In this document: positions 52,116 to 62,277 of the stretch, piece after piece | How the letters are laid out: the number at the start of each line of letters is the position of its first letter | Position numbering within the stretch: the first letter of the stretch is position 1 | Assembly (NCBI GenBank): GCA_943789425.1 | Contig: CALSUB010000001.1 | Location: 186,001-250,000, forward strand | Source of the DNA: an uncultured Luminiphilus sp. | GTDB taxonomy: Bacteria; Pseudomonadota; Gammaproteobacteria; Pseudomonadales; Halieaceae | Length of the DNA: 64,000 nt | Direction: 5' to 3' | Translations under genes and position numbers: made by a program | Notes under the pieces: model-generated | Databases searched by the model: none | Told to the model about the DNA's origin: nothing | What the model saw: the letters and a program-made list of their open reading frames with translations, nothing else

Positions 52116-53336
52116 ATGACAACGCAATATTTTGATGTCGCTATTGTGGGTGCGGGAGCCGCGGGTATCGCCACAGCGGCTAGCCTCAAAAAACGTCAGC
52201 GGCATTTGTCTGTGGTCTTGATTGATCCAGCAGAAACCCACTACTACCAGCCAGGCTGGACAATGGTGGGGGGCGGTGTTTTTCAGGCGCCCAGCACCGC
52301 CCGCTCTACAGCATCAGTCGTCCCCAAAAATGTTGACTGGATCCAGCGCTCGGTGAGTCACTTTCAGCCCGATGACAATGTGCTCTCGCTAGAGGATGGC
52401 GGCACTGTTTGTTACGAGCAGCTGGTCGTTGCCCCGGGGCTAGCGCTCGATTGGGGCGGCGTGGAGGGCCTCACAGAGAATTTGGGTCGCAATGGCGTAA
52501 CCTCTAATTATGCGTATCACACAGCCCCCTATACCTGGGAGTTAGTTCAGAATTTGAAATCTGGCACGGCGTTATTCACGCAGCCGCCGATGCCGATTAA
52601 GTGTGCGGGAGCGCCGCAAAAAGCACTTTATCTTTCGGCGGATCATTGGCGTCGGCAAGGCTGTTTGCAGTCGATCGATGTTGAATTCTGCACTTCCACC
52701 CCCGGACTGTTCGGCGTGGCTGACTATGTGCCGGCTCTCATGGAATACATCGATCGATACGGCGTGCAGCTGAATTTCCAGACGACGCTGACCCGCATTG
52801 ACGGTGAGCAAAAAATAGCGACGTTCACAGGCCCGGATGGCGAGTGTGAAAAATCCTTCGATATGATCCATGTATGTCCACCGCAGCGCGCCCCAGACTT
52901 CGTACGCCACTCCCCGCTGAGTGATGAGCAGGGATGGGTCGACGTCGATCAAGCAACCTTGCAGCACAAGCGGTTCAGTAACGTTTGGTCTTGCGGTGAT
53001 GTCATGAACACACCGAATGCCAAGACCGCCGCAGCGGCGAGAGCGCAGGCTCCTGTGGTGGCCACTAACCTTATTGCCCATCGGGCAGGTCATCAGCAGC
53101 TGGCGCGTTATAACGGTTACGGATCCTGCCCGCTAACAGTCGAGCGAGGCAAGATTGTGTTGGCTGAATTTGGTTACGGAGGTGCCCTGCTCCCCACGTT
53201 TCCGAAAGGGATTTTGAACGGTCTGCGCCCTACCCGTCTTGCTTGGCATTTAAAAGCGGATTTGCTGCCTTGGATTTATTGGAACGGCATGCTGAAAGGT
53301 CGGGAGTGGCTGGCGAGGCCTGAGATCCAGCAGTGA
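52116..53336 (+). CDS. sqr: Sulfide:quinone oxidoreductase
   Basis: A 406-aa FAD-dependent disulfide-reductase-family protein that oxidises sulfide and passes electrons to quinone. It shows VAIVGAGAAGIATAASL (FAD), THYYQPGWTMVGGG, the redox Cys segment PPMPIKCAGAPQKAL, the second FAD contact FSNVWSCGDVMNTP, and YNGYGSCPLTVERGKIVLA with another Cys. This pattern fits the type II (mitochondrial-like) SQR group. Being between a persulfide dioxygenase and a SulP gene suggests sulfane sulfur is passed via glutathione and exported as an oxyanion (inference). GTGA overlap with the next gene. Confidence 0.9.
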   Translation: MTTQYFDVAIVGAGAAGIATAASLKKRQRHLSVVLIDPAETHYYQPGWTMVGGGVFQAPSTARSTASVVPKNVDWIQRSVSHFQPDDNVLSLEDGGTVCYEQLVVAPGLALDWGGVEGLTENLGRNGVTSNYAYHTAPYTWELVQNLKSGTALFTQPPMPIKCAGAPQKALYLSADHWRRQGCLQSIDVEFCTSTPGLFGVADYVPALMEYIDRYGVQLNFQTTLTRIDGEQKIATFTGPDGECEKSFDMIHVCPPQRAPDFVRHSPLSDEQGWVDVDQATLQHKRFSNVWSCGDVMNTPNAKTAAAARAQAPVVATNLIAHRAGHQQLARYNGYGSCPLTVERGKIVLAEFGYGGALLPTFPKGILNGLRPTRLAWHLKADLLPWIYWNGMLKGREWLARPEIQQ

Positions 53337-55081
53337 AACCCGACACGCGCAGCCGACAGTCACTCATTCCGGCTTCGGAGTGGCTTGCAGGTTACCAGCG
53401 TCGTAATCTGCTCAATGACACGGTGGCTGCGGTGATCGTCACGATGCTGCTGATCCCCCAGTCACTCGCTTATGCGCTACTAGCCGGTTTGCCGGCGGAA
53501 ATGGGCCTTTATGCCTGTATTTTACCCCTGCTCGCATACGCAGCCTTTGGCAGCAGTCGAACCTTGTCGGTCGGTCCCGTTGCCGTGGCCTCGTTGATGA
53601 CTGCTTCTGCCGTGGGTGCCGTTGCAGCCGAAGGCACTGTCGATTACGCGACGGCGGCGACCACGCTGGCACTGCTGGGCGGCATCATTTTAATCGTCCT
53701 GGGTTTTTTTAAGTTTGGCTTTGTCGCCAACTTCCTTTCCCATTCAGTGGTCTCGGGCTTTATCACCGCATCGGGGATTATTATCGCCGTAGGGCAACTG
53801 GGCCCCCTCATCGGTATTTCCATTAAGGGTGATACCGCCCCAGTGTTGCTGTCAGGACTGTTTGATCAACTCACTGAGATCCATTTATTGACCTGCATCA
53901 TCGGTGCAGCTGCTATCGGGTTTTTGCTGTTTGCTCGTTATCGGCTCGCAACACTCCTGAGTCGTGCCGGCTGTAGCGAGAACATGGCCAGCATCATCGT
54001 TCGCGCGGCGCCCATCTTAGTCATGATAGTGGTCATTCCCTTGTCGGCGTTCCGCGATTTCGAATCGCTCGGCGTTCCTTTGGTGGGCCATGTCCCGAGT
54101 GGCTTACCGCCATTTAGCGCGCCCAATATTAGTTGGCATTTGCTCGAAGTGTTGGCACTCCCTGCACTCTTAATTGCCTTGATTGGATTCGTAGAGTCGG
54201 TGTCGGTGGGTAAAACACTCGGCGCGAAAAAACGACAGAAAGTTGATGCTAATCAAGAACTATTGGGGCTGGGTGCTGCCAATGCCGCGGCAGCGCTGTC
54301 GGGTGGTTTTCCCGTAACGGGCGGCTTTTCTAGATCGGTTGTGAATTTTGATGCAGGTGCCGATACGCAAATGGCCTCCATATTAACGGCGCTCGGTATC
54401 ACCTTGGCCGCACTCTTTTTGACCCCTGCGCTCTATTTCTTACCCAAGGCAGTGTTAGCTGCCACGATAATTGGTGCCGTCATCAGCCTCATCGATTGGG
54501 ACGTCATCGCCAAGGCGCGCCGTTTTGCTCTCGGTGATTTCGTTGCGGTGACATTGACGTTGCTGGTCACACTGGTGGCGGGCGTTGAACTGGGCGTCCT
54601 CACGGGGGTGGCGGTCTCAATTGGCTTGCACCTTCACCAAACCAGTCATCCGCATTTTGCGGTGGTGGGACAAGTGCCCGGCTCAGAACATTTCCGCAAT
54701 GTGATGCGGCACGACGTGATTACGCATGACCACATTTTATCGATACGCATCGACGAGTCGCTATACTTTGCCAACGCCGCTTATCTCGAGACGGTTGTTT
54801 ACGATCAAATAGCGGCACACCAGAATTTAAAGCATGTGATTATTATGTGTCCTGCGGTCAACACCATTGATCTGAGCGCGCTCGAAGCGCTTGGCGAGAT
54901 CAACCTGCGCCTCATCGATTGGGGCATCGCATTACATTTGAGCGAGGTGAAGGGCCCGGTTATGGATGCCTTGGGCCGCAGTCACTTTTTGCAGGAGTTG
55001 TCAGGTGATGTGTTCTTGTCTCAGCATGTGGCCGTTGCCACATTAACGGCTACAGAAAGCGCTGATCTTGCTCCGACCTGA
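53333..55081 (+). CDS. SulP family anion transporter with STAS domain
   Basis: A 582-aa inner-membrane transporter of the SLC26/SulP family. About 11-12 hydrophobic segments include the hallmark TMLLIPQSLAYALLAGLP and SSRTLSVGPVAVASLM, then GFPVTGGFSRSVVNFDAGA. A C-terminal cytoplasmic STAS domain follows from about residue 460 (ILSIRIDESLYFANAAYLE; CPAVNTIDLSALEAL). The GTG start overlaps the sqr stop. The operon suggests it carries sulfite, sulfate or thiosulfate. Its last 32 bases overlap the convergent sohB gene. Confidence 0.9.
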   Translation: MKPDTRSRQSLIPASEWLAGYQRRNLLNDTVAAVIVTMLLIPQSLAYALLAGLPAEMGLYACILPLLAYAAFGSSRTLSVGPVAVASLMTASAVGAVAAEGTVDYATAATTLALLGGIILIVLGFFKFGFVANFLSHSVVSGFITASGIIIAVGQLGPLIGISIKGDTAPVLLSGLFDQLTEIHLLTCIIGAAAIGFLLFARYRLATLLSRAGCSENMASIIVRAAPILVMIVVIPLSAFRDFESLGVPLVGHVPSGLPPFSAPNISWHLLEVLALPALLIALIGFVESVSVGKTLGAKKRQKVDANQELLGLGAANAAAALSGGFPVTGGFSRSVVNFDAGADTQMASILTALGITLAALFLTPALYFLPKAVLAATIIGAVISLIDWDVIAKARRFALGDFVAVTLTLLVTLVAGVELGVLTGVAVSIGLHLHQTSHPHFAVVGQVPGSEHFRNVMRHDVITHDHILSIRIDESLYFANAAYLETVVYDQIAAHQNLKHVIIMCPAVNTIDLSALEALGEINLRLIDWGIALHLSEVKGPVMDALGRSHFLQELSGDVFLSQHVAVATLTATESADLAPT

Positions 55082-56111
55082 GGAGTCGCCGAAATCCTCG
55101 CTCCACCGCCACTTCGGCCGCAACACCGAGGCGCTCTTGCCAGCCACGCTTCACTCGATAGCGCACCTCTATCAGGTCACTGTGTTCGACCCGCGACTGC
55201 AGAAAAGCGTCAGAAGTACTGAGCCGGTCTGTTAACTGCAAATCGAGTGCGCGCTGGCCGAACCAATACTCCCCTGTACTGACCTGATCAATCGCGACGA
55301 TTGGCCGGTTAGCTGAGACAAACTCCTTAAATAAGATATGCACGTCGTCCAGATCCGCCTGAAACTTCTCGCGTGCCTTATCCGTATTCTCGCCAAAAAA
55401 AGTCAGTGTTCGCTTGAATTCCCCTGCCGTGTGCATTTCGACATCAATATCATTTTTTTTGAGCAGGCGGTGAAAGTTAGGCAGCTGCGCAACGACGCCA
55501 ATCGAACCCAAAATGGCAAACGGGGCGGCAATGATTTCATCAGCGACACAAGCCATCATGTACCCACCGCTTGCAGCAACCTTGTCTACCGACACCGTCA
55601 ACTTAACGTCCGCTTCTTTCAATCGCAGGAGTTGACTCGCTGCCAAGCCATAACCGTGGACGACACCGCCGCCGCTTTCAAGGCGCACCAGAACCTCATC
55701 TTTTTCTGATGCAACCGGCAAAATCGCCGACACTTCTTCTCGCAGTTGCGCCACGGCACTGGCCTGCATGTCACCGTCAAAGTCGATAACAAAGACGCGA
55801 GGGCGATGCTCAGCTTGAGCCATGTCGGCCATTTTCGATGCGCGCTTCCGTGCCTTCTCCTCGACTTTTTTTGCTTTTTTCTTGGCTTTTTCACGTGCCT
55901 TCGCGTCAGCCTCGTCCTCAGTCACCGCACGAACGGATTCTTGATGCGCCTCATAACGCTCATTCAGCAGTCGCGCCTCGATGAAGCCATCATCTGCCGA
56001 TCCTCGCTTTCGTTGGCTAATCGCCACTACGCCTGCCACTGCCACGAGAAACACCGCAAGTAAGATCAGTGCTTGAAGGAGAAATGAACCGATGTCGAGA
56101 AGAAAATCCAT
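55050..56111 (-). CDS. sohB: Inner-membrane S49 peptidase SohB
   Basis: A 353-aa protease of the SppA/SohB family. One N-terminal transmembrane helix (LLQALILLAVFLVAVAGVVA) is followed by a Lys/Ala/Glu-rich coiled coil (about residues 60-100). The S49 domain has VFVIDFDGDMQAS, VRLESGGGVVHGYG, the nucleophile Ser in DKVAASGGYMMACVAD and the general-base Lys in GEFKRTLTFFGENTDKARE. The length is normal for SohB. Confidence 0.94.
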   Translation of the reverse strand: MDFLLDIGSFLLQALILLAVFLVAVAGVVAISQRKRGSADDGFIEARLLNERYEAHQESVRAVTEDEADAKAREKAKKKAKKVEEKARKRASKMADMAQAEHRPRVFVIDFDGDMQASAVAQLREEVSAILPVASEKDEVLVRLESGGGVVHGYGLAASQLLRLKEADVKLTVSVDKVAASGGYMMACVADEIIAAPFAILGSIGVVAQLPNFHRLLKKNDIDVEMHTAGEFKRTLTFFGENTDKAREKFQADLDDVHILFKEFVSANRPIVAIDQVSTGEYWFGQRALDLQLTDRLSTSDAFLQSRVEHSDLIEVRYRVKRGWQERLGVAAEVAVERGFRRLLRSEQDQRFL

Positions 56112-56123
56112 AGTGATTAACCG

Positions 56124-56933
56124 TTAATGAGCTTGAAGGAAGTGAGAGATCAGCTGGCCCGATATGGACGCATTGGGAGGGGTGGGCGGCAGTGCGCCGG
56201 GATCAAACCAATCTGCTTCTTCAATCTCATCGGGGTTAGGTACGATCTCTCCCGATTGCCATTCGGCAAAGAAGCCGAGCATCACCTGACTCGGAAAAGG
56301 CCATGGCTGCGAGGTAAAATAGCGAATATTGCTGACTTCGATGCCCACTTCCTCTCTAACCTCGCGCATCACCGTCTGTTCGCAGGTCTCTCCGGGTTCC
56401 ATGAATCCTGCCAGCGTGCTGTAAAACCGCTTCTGGTAGCCTGCGGCTGCGGCGAGTAACAGTTTGTTGCCTTTGGACACTAAGACGATCACGCACGGAG
56501 ATATTCGGGGATACACGCGCATTGAGCAATCGCTGCAAGCTACCGCCCTACCGCCCTCGATGACCGAGGTTGGCGAGCCGCAACGGCCGCAATAACGGTG
56601 CGTGTCTTGCCAATGCAATAGTTGGTAGGCGCGGCCATGAGCATGGAACAGTGAGTCGTCTACGCGGCCCAGTAAGCTGTATAGATTGCCGCTCAGCGCC
56701 TCAAGCCCCGTATCGTTTGTTTCTGGGATCGAAAAAGCCCACGCTGCCTTGCCGCCCCAGTACCCCATCGGTACTGCCAGATCCCTGTTCAGACTCCACA
56801 GAGCGTCAGCCTCGGCTAGACGCCATGGCGCTCCTGGCTGACCCCGGAGAGACGTCAGTGTGTTACGGCCCGCAAAGACGAACGCCCAATCGTCCGCCTC
56901 GGGGCGCAGGGGCAAAACAGAAATATCTAGCAA
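56124..56933 (-). CDS. nudC: NADH pyrophosphatase / NAD-cap hydrolase NudC
   Basis: A 269-aa Nudix hydrolase that cleaves NADH and removes NAD caps from RNA. It has the four-Cys zinc ribbon (YCGRCGSPT and ACSDCSMRVYPR), the Nudix box GFMEPGETCEQTVMREVREEVGI (split around residue 180) and the NudC-specific SQPWPFPSQVMLGF. It lies 12 bases upstream of sohB on the same strand and may share its transcript. Confidence 0.94.
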   Translation of the reverse strand: MLDISVLPLRPEADDWAFVFAGRNTLTSLRGQPGAPWRLAEADALWSLNRDLAVPMGYWGGKAAWAFSIPETNDTGLEALSGNLYSLLGRVDDSLFHAHGRAYQLLHWQDTHRYCGRCGSPTSVIEGGRAVACSDCSMRVYPRISPCVIVLVSKGNKLLLAAAAGYQKRFYSTLAGFMEPGETCEQTVMREVREEVGIEVSNIRYFTSQPWPFPSQVMLGFFAEWQSGEIVPNPDEIEEADWFDPGALPPTPPNASISGQLISHFLQAH

Positions 56934-57181
56934 AGTGGGATCACCGAAAAACGCGCAGCGGTTAGTCTAGGAACCCATCGCCGCAAGTACAAGAACCAAG
57001 TGATGCTATTCACCGTATATTTTTTAATTCACCGGACAAGAGTGCATCTCTTCCGCCGATGAGGTTTAATCCACGACGCCTGCGTCGCTCTGCGCAAGAG
57101 TGTCGTGTTAGGCGGTAAGGTGTGACGGTCGATCCACAGGCCCTGATCGCGACTTGATACTAACGATAACGGATAAAAATT

Positions 57182-58687
57182 ATGAGTGAGTCCCCTGTCA
57201 GTGCCCTCTGGTCCAATTTTTTAGGCGAATCCCCTCGCTGGTACAAGCAAACCATTATCGCGTTTCTTGTTTTGAATCCGTTTATATTGCTAGGCGCCGG
57301 ACCGGTAGTCGCTGGTTGGGCGCTAGTGGGCGAGTTTATTTTTACACTGGCGCTGGCGCTGAGGTGTTATCCGCTCCAACCCGGCGGGCTCCTCGCCATA
57401 GAAGGAATCCTGCTGGGGCTTGCTGACCCGCACAGTGTTTACCATGAGGCTGAGGCCAATTTCGAAGTCATCCTGTTGCTGATGTTCATGGTGGCGGGTA
57501 TTTACTTTATGAAAGACCTGCTGCTGTTTGTCTTCACAAAAATTCTGTTGAACGTTCGATCCAAAAAGTTCCTGGCCTTCTTGTTCTCAATTGTCTCCGC
57601 AGTGTTGTCGGCATTTCTTGATGCCCTGACGGTGACGGCGGTGTTGATCAGCGTGGGCGTGGGCTTTTACGCCGTCTTTCACCGCGTGGCCTCAGGTGCT
57701 TCGCTGTTGGATCAGCAGCACGACCATACGCATGATCGAGCGGTGAACACCGCGTCAGAGAATGATCTTGAGGCGTTTCGCGCTTTTTTGCGTAGCTTGT
57801 TGATGCACGGGGCTGTCGGTACTGCGCTGGGTGGTGTTTGCACGTTGGTGGGTGAACCACAAAACCTCTTGATCGCGAGTGTTGCCGGATGGGACTTTCA
57901 GACTTTCTTCATGAACATGGCACCGATCACGATGCCTGTACTGGTGTGTGGATTGATCACCTGCGTCTTACTGGAGATGACCGGATGGTTTGGTTACGGG
58001 GCATTGATGCCTGCCAATGTTCGCCAAGTCTTGGTCGAATTCGATGAGGGGCAGCAGAGTAACGCGACGCCACGGACTAAGATGAAGCTAATGGTTCAAG
58101 CCGTGGTAGCCGGCATCTTAGTTTTTTCGCTGGCGCTTCATCTGGCTGCAGTCGGATTGATCGGCTTGTTAGTCATTGTGTTATTGACGGCCTTTAATGG
58201 CATCACCGATGAACACGATATCGGACACGCGTTTCAGGAAGCGCTGCCCTTCACAGCGCTGCTCGTGGTCTTTTTTGCCGTTGTTGCCGTCATTCACGAG
58301 CAGCATTTATTTACGCCCGTTATTGACGCCGTGTTGGCGATGTCCGACGAGGTAAGGCCGGCTATGTTCTTTCTCGCCAATGGACTGCTCTCGGCGATCT
58401 CAGATAATGTCTTTGTTGCGACCGTTTATATTTCCGAGATTGACGCGGCATTAAAGGCTGGTGAGATTGATCGAGCCGAGTTTGACCGGCTGGCGATTGC
58501 GATCAACACGGGTACCAACCTCCCGTCCGTTGCAACGCCCAATGGTCAAGCCGCCTTTTTATTCTTGCTGACCTCAGCGCTGGCGCCGCTGATCAGATTG
58601 TCCTACGGTACGATGGTGATCATGGCATTGCCCTACACGATTGTACTCACCGGGGTCGGACTCTTAGCCGTTTCTATAGCGCTATAG
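57182..58687 (+). CDS. nhaB: Na+/H+ antiporter NhaB
   Basis: A 501-aa inner-membrane antiporter exporting Na+, typical of marine bacteria. Diagnostic NhaB segments are [21 protein letters not shown] at the start (read in pieces), [35 protein letters not shown] and the C-terminal [12 protein letters not shown] and [19 protein letters not shown]. Only a weak ribosome-binding site precedes the ATG. The preceding 248-base gap holds no evident gene. Its stop directly adjoins the convergent dnaQ stop. Confidence 0.95.
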   Translation: MSESPVSALWSNFLGESPRWYKQTIIAFLVLNPFILLGAGPVVAGWALVGEFIFTLALALRCYPLQPGGLLAIEGILLGLADPHSVYHEAEANFEVILLLMFMVAGIYFMKDLLLFVFTKILLNVRSKKFLAFLFSIVSAVLSAFLDALTVTAVLISVGVGFYAVFHRVASGASLLDQQHDHTHDRAVNTASENDLEAFRAFLRSLLMHGAVGTALGGVCTLVGEPQNLLIASVAGWDFQTFFMNMAPITMPVLVCGLITCVLLEMTGWFGYGALMPANVRQVLVEFDEGQQSNATPRTKMKLMVQAVVAGILVFSLALHLAAVGLIGLLVIVLLTAFNGITDEHDIGHAFQEALPFTALLVVFFAVVAVIHEQHLFTPVIDAVLAMSDEVRPAMFFLANGLLSAISDNVFVATVYISEIDAALKAGEIDRAEFDRLAIAINTGTNLPSVATPNGQAAFLFLLTSALAPLIRLSYGTMVIMALPYTIVLTGVGLLAVSIAL

Positions 58688-59422
58688 CTATCCCTGCGGA
58701 GAGGCGCGACGCCAAAGCGCCTCTCCAGACTCCCGATCGAGTTCTCTGAGCTTCTGCTCATGTCGTTCGACCTCCTCTGGTGTCGCGCGTAAGACCGCAA
58801 GCCGGGGGCGATCAGCAGGCAAAGGTCGGATTGTGGACGCTTGCATCATCCCGCTTCCTGGAGTGGTTGCGCCGTCAGCCCCCAACCCTAGCGACGTTTG
58901 ACCGCCTGTCATGGCTAAATAAACCTCGGCGAGAATCTCGGCGTCTAATAGCGCGCCGTGGAGACTTCTACTGGTATTGTCAATTTCATAACGCTGGCAC
59001 AAAGCATCCAAATTATTGCGCTGACCAGGGTGCTTGTGGCGAGCCATTTGCAACGTATCGGTCACCTCGCAAATATCGCTGACCGCTTCACTACCGGCAC
59101 TTAATCGCGACAGCTCTGCGTCGATGAAGCCGACATCGAACGGCGCATTATGAATCACGAGCTCAGACCCTCGAATGAATTCAATAAACTCATCGGCAGC
59201 TTGCTGGAAAGTCGGTTTCCCCAACAAAAAATCGAGCGTAATGCCATGAACCTCCATGGCGCCTGCGTCGATGTCTCGCTCAGGGTGCAAATACTGATGG
59301 TAATGACGCCCCGTAACACGACGATTCAGTAACTCCACACAGCCAATCTCAATAATCCGATGACCTTGATTGACCTCCAGCCCAGTGGTTTCTGTGTCCA
59401 GCACTATTTGACGTCTATCCAC
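58688..59422 (-). CDS. dnaQ: DNA polymerase III epsilon subunit
   Basis: A 244-aa proofreading 3'-5' exonuclease of the replicase. DEDDh motifs are seen: [11 protein letters not shown] (ExoI), [16 protein letters not shown] (ExoII) and [22 protein letters not shown] (ExoIII with the His). The remaining tail of about 60 aa carries the flexible alpha-binding segment. The GTG start at 59422 overlaps the rnhA stop by 8 bases, the conserved rnhA-dnaQ pairing. Confidence 0.95.
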   Translation of the reverse strand: MDRRQIVLDTETTGLEVNQGHRIIEIGCVELLNRRVTGRHYHQYLHPERDIDAGAMEVHGITLDFLLGKPTFQQAADEFIEFIRGSELVIHNAPFDVGFIDAELSRLSAGSEAVSDICEVTDTLQMARHKHPGQRNNLDALCQRYEIDNTSRSLHGALLDAEILAEVYLAMTGGQTSLGLGADGATTPGSGMMQASTIRPLPADRPRLAVLRATPEEVERHEQKLRELDRESGEALWRRASPQG

Positions 59423-59864
59423 GATCGCCCCTCTTCAATGCGCTCATGCCCTCGTTCGCGAGGGTGTCTGCGCGCTCATTTTCCGGGTGCCCGCTATGTC
59501 CTTTAACCCATAGCCACTCAACCGTGTGTTGCGCCACACAGTCCTCGAGTTGCTGCCATAAGTCTTGATTCTTGACGGGTTTTTTGGCGGCGGTCTTCCA
59601 GCCATTGCGCTTCCAATTACTGAGCCATTTGGTAATGCCATCCTTCACATAAGTGGAGTCAGTTGTCAGTGCAATATGACAAGGCTCCTTCAGCGCTTTT
59701 AATGCCTCAATTGCAGCGGTTAGCTCCATACGATTATTAGTCGTATCGCTCTCACCCCCCTTCAGTTCTCGTTCATGATCCCCAAACTGCAATACCACAC
59801 CCCATCCCCCGGGGCCGGGGTTGCCGCTGCAGGCGCCATCGGTATACGCTCTGACAGATCTCAT
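59415..59864 (-). CDS. rnhA: Ribonuclease HI
   Basis: A 149-aa enzyme degrading RNA in RNA:DNA hybrids. Catalytic residues are visible in [16 protein letters not shown] (Asp), [13 protein letters not shown] (Glu), [11 protein letters not shown] (Asp) and [13 protein letters not shown] (Asp). The ATG at 59864 ([10 protein letters not shown]) overlaps the upstream methyltransferase stop as ATGA and is preferred to one five codons upstream. Confidence 0.96.
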   Translation of the reverse strand: MRSVRAYTDGACSGNPGPGGWGVVLQFGDHERELKGGESDTTNNRMELTAAIEALKALKEPCHIALTTDSTYVKDGITKWLSNWKRNGWKTAAKKPVKNQDLWQQLEDCVAQHTVEWLWVKGHSGHPENERADTLANEGMSALKRGDRG

Positions 59865-60673
59865 TGGTGTGGACCCCAAGGGTCGTCGATCTTCACCTTG
59901 ACTTGCCGTGGCACCGTGACGCCTCCCTGAGACTTCCCGAGCGGAATCGCGATTAGTCGGGGCTTATCCATGATGTTAAGACCGCTATCGAGGCGGGCCG
60001 ACACCCGTTTTCGCCCATGAATGAGGTAAGCATTACCAATGGGAGCGTTCTGTTTTCTCAACCAAGCCTCGATGGCAGTGATCATGGCCCGAAGCCGTCC
60101 CCGTCCCACGGGGACGAGCGGTGCGAGGTACTGCGGCTCGCCATGCGAAAAACCTAACAGGGCGAGCCAGTCACGCATTTTACGACTGCTGGCCGCGGGT
60201 AGCTTCTTGCGGCGTAAAAGATGATTCACCAGCCGCCCAACGCCCCACAAACTGAGCGGGTTGAAACTGACAACAAACAAATGGCCATTGGGCACCAGTA
60301 CCCGCTGACACTCTCGTAGCACCTCATGCGGGGTGGGCGACACATTTAAGGTATGGCACAGCACCAAGGCATCAATCGAGTCTGAGGCAAAGGGTAATTC
60401 GCTGCTCATACCCACGACAGGCTGGAAGCCTGGCGCTGTACTGGGCCGAGTCGCCAAGCAAAAAATACGCTGGGTTTTTCCCAGCCGGCTGAAATCTAGG
60501 CCGATATCGGCACCGGTGACGAGCATGTGATAGCCAAAGACTTGCTCTAGCCGATTATTCAATGCATCACTCAACTGCTCGGTCAGTGCGCGCCCCATAG
60601 CCTTCTCTTTGTACCACTGTCCGAGCGCATCTCGATTGACAGATTCTTGCGGAAAAGGACTGGTCACATTCAT
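59861..60673 (-). CDS. SAM-dependent methyltransferase, YafS-like
   Basis: A 270-aa class I methyltransferase. The SAM domain is modest but recognisable: [37 protein letters not shown] and [20 protein letters not shown]. Position between gloB (divergent) and rnhA matches E. coli yafS, whose substrate is not established. The C-terminal part is basic ([12 protein letters not shown]) and may bind nucleic acid, but that is speculation. Confidence 0.82.
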   Translation of the reverse strand: MNVTSPFPQESVNRDALGQWYKEKAMGRALTEQLSDALNNRLEQVFGYHMLVTGADIGLDFSRLGKTQRIFCLATRPSTAPGFQPVVGMSSELPFASDSIDALVLCHTLNVSPTPHEVLRECQRVLVPNGHLFVVSFNPLSLWGVGRLVNHLLRRKKLPAASSRKMRDWLALLGFSHGEPQYLAPLVPVGRGRLRAMITAIEAWLRKQNAPIGNAYLIHGRKRVSARLDSGLNIMDKPRLIAIPLGKSQGGVTVPRQVKVKIDDPWGPHQ

Positions 60674-60724
60674 GGGCAGCAGGTAGCCTCGCTAAACAAA
60701 CTGAAACATTAAGGTAAGACGCTG

Positions 60725-61489
60725 ATGATGACTATATCGCCGATCAACGCTTTCAGCGACAACTACATCTGGCTCATCGAGCGGGGTCAACAAGCCTTTG
60801 TTGTAGACCCCGGCGAACCCGATCCGGTGCTGGCAAGGTTAGCAGAGCGGGGACTTGAGTTGACGGGTATTTTGATCACACATCATCATTTCGACCACAC
60901 TGGTGCGGTACAGGCCTTGCAAGAAAAAACAGGCTGCCAGACGTGGGGCCCGGCCAGCAGCCCCGCAGGCGTTTTCGACCATACAGTAACCGAGGGCGAT
61001 CACGCGTCTGTGCTGGGTGAGTCCTTCGAGGTACTCGAGGTGCCAGGGCACACTCTTGACCATATCGCTTATTTTTGTGCAGCACAAAACGCCCTGTTTT
61101 GCGGCGATACCCTTTTTGTGGGTGGTTGTGGCCGAGTCTTTGAAGGCACGACGGCGCAGATGCGCGCTTCATTGAAAAAACTGAGTGGGCTGCCGCTCAG
61201 TACGCGGATCTATTGCGCACACGAATACACGCTGGGTAATTTAGCCTTTGCGCAAATGGTGGAGCCTGGCAATACGGCGCTCGCCGCGTTTACCGCCGCC
61301 TGTCAGGACAAGCGCGCTCGGGACATACCCACGGTGCCCTCGGTTTTAGAGGGGGAGCTCAGCTACAACCCCTTTCTCAGGTGGTCGAGTAGTGCGATCC
61401 GCCAAACCCTGATCGACACCGGACGATTACGTGACGATAGCCCCGATGGGGTCTTTTCAGCGGTAAGAGAGTGGAAAAATCAGGCTTGA
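60725..61489 (+). CDS. gloB: Hydroxyacylglutathione hydrolase (glyoxalase II)
   Basis: A 254-aa MBL-fold enzyme hydrolysing S-D-lactoylglutathione in methylglyoxal detoxification. The N-terminal INAFSDNYIWLIE, metal motif THHHFDHTGAV, EVPGHTLDHIAY, FCGDTLFVGGCGRVFEG and CAHEYTLGNLAFA are all present, with the C-terminal glutathione-binding helix region NPFLRW. AAGG lies about 10 bases before the ATG at 60725. Confidence 0.95.
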   Translation: MMTISPINAFSDNYIWLIERGQQAFVVDPGEPDPVLARLAERGLELTGILITHHHFDHTGAVQALQEKTGCQTWGPASSPAGVFDHTVTEGDHASVLGESFEVLEVPGHTLDHIAYFCAAQNALFCGDTLFVGGCGRVFEGTTAQMRASLKKLSGLPLSTRIYCAHEYTLGNLAFAQMVEPGNTALAAFTAACQDKRARDIPTVPSVLEGELSYNPFLRWSSSAIRQTLIDTGRLRDDSPDGVFSAVREWKNQA

Positions 61490-61613
61490 GACCACAAAAA
61501 GTGACAAACCAGGGGTTCTCGCCTTCCCGATACTGGGTGATTGCGCTATCTTGCCGAGCGTTTGTACCTAATGCCCCTGAATCACCGGGCTAAACTGACA
61601 GAAGGAATACACC

Positions 61614-62231
61614 ATGAAATTGTTGAAGTTAGTTCCCCTCTCGCTCGCTGCACTTTGGGTAATTGTCCCAGCAGTCAGTTTTGCAGGCCACCATGAGGTC
61701 GGTGAGACCGTTGTTCATGAAAATGCCGACGACGTCGTATGGGCATCTGGCGGCCGCGCCATCGTAGCCGAGGTAGAGGGTGAAGTGGTTGCGGTTGACT
61801 TAGAGACTCGCGAGCTCGTCGTACGAGGACCTGGTGGTAACTTCGTCACATTGAGCGCGCGCGAAGACGGTGTCGATATCAGCCAGATCGTCCCCGGCGA
61901 CACCATCGTCGCTGATTATGTGGCCTCTATTGAGGCAGAAGTGCGACAGCCTACCGCCGAGGAGTTGGCAGAGCCTTGGGTCGTTATCGGCGAGCAGGGT
62001 AATACGGGCGCCGACGACAGTGTTACCGCAGCGGGTGTGGCCCGCCTGGTTCGTGCCGTGTGCACCATCGAAGCAATGGACAGTGCTGGTAATGTCACCA
62101 TTAAGGATGCACGTGGCCGCATGCACACGATCGGCGGCGTCGAGATCGATAAGCTGGATAACGTGCGCCTCGGCGATTCAGTCGTTGTCGTGTTCACTGA
62201 AGCGCTGGTGATGTCGCTCAAAGAGGTCTGA
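61614..62231 (+). CDS. Periplasmic protein of unknown function with internal duplication
   Basis: A 205-aa protein. A clear signal peptide (LKLVPLSLAALWVIVPAVSFAG) is followed by two similar small beta domains. The first is about residues 48-105 (EVEGEVVAVDLETRELVV ... IVPGDTIVADYVASIEAEV); the second about 142-205 (LVRAVCTIEAMDSAGNVTI ... VRLGDSVVVVFTEALVMS). A helical or acidic linker with EELAEPWVV joins them. One Cys only in the second domain. Ribosome-binding site GAAGGAA is good, and a terminator follows, so it is a single-gene unit. No family recognised. Confidence 0.8.
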   Translation: MKLLKLVPLSLAALWVIVPAVSFAGHHEVGETVVHENADDVVWASGGRAIVAEVEGEVVAVDLETRELVVRGPGGNFVTLSAREDGVDISQIVPGDTIVADYVASIEAEVRQPTAEELAEPWVVIGEQGNTGADDSVTAAGVARLVRAVCTIEAMDSAGNVTIKDARGRMHTIGGVEIDKLDNVRLGDSVVVVFTEALVMSLKEV

Positions 62232-62251
62232 TACTGACTTGGCAAGACAAG

Positions 62252-62277
62252 AACCCGGCTTTCAGCCGGGTTTTTTT
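62252..62277 (+). terminator. Intrinsic terminator after the periplasmic protein gene
   Basis: AACCCGGC (62252-62259) pairs with GCCGGGTT (62265-62272) over TTTCA, followed by a T-run to 62277. It overlaps the stop codon of the convergent helicase gene. Confidence 0.92.
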
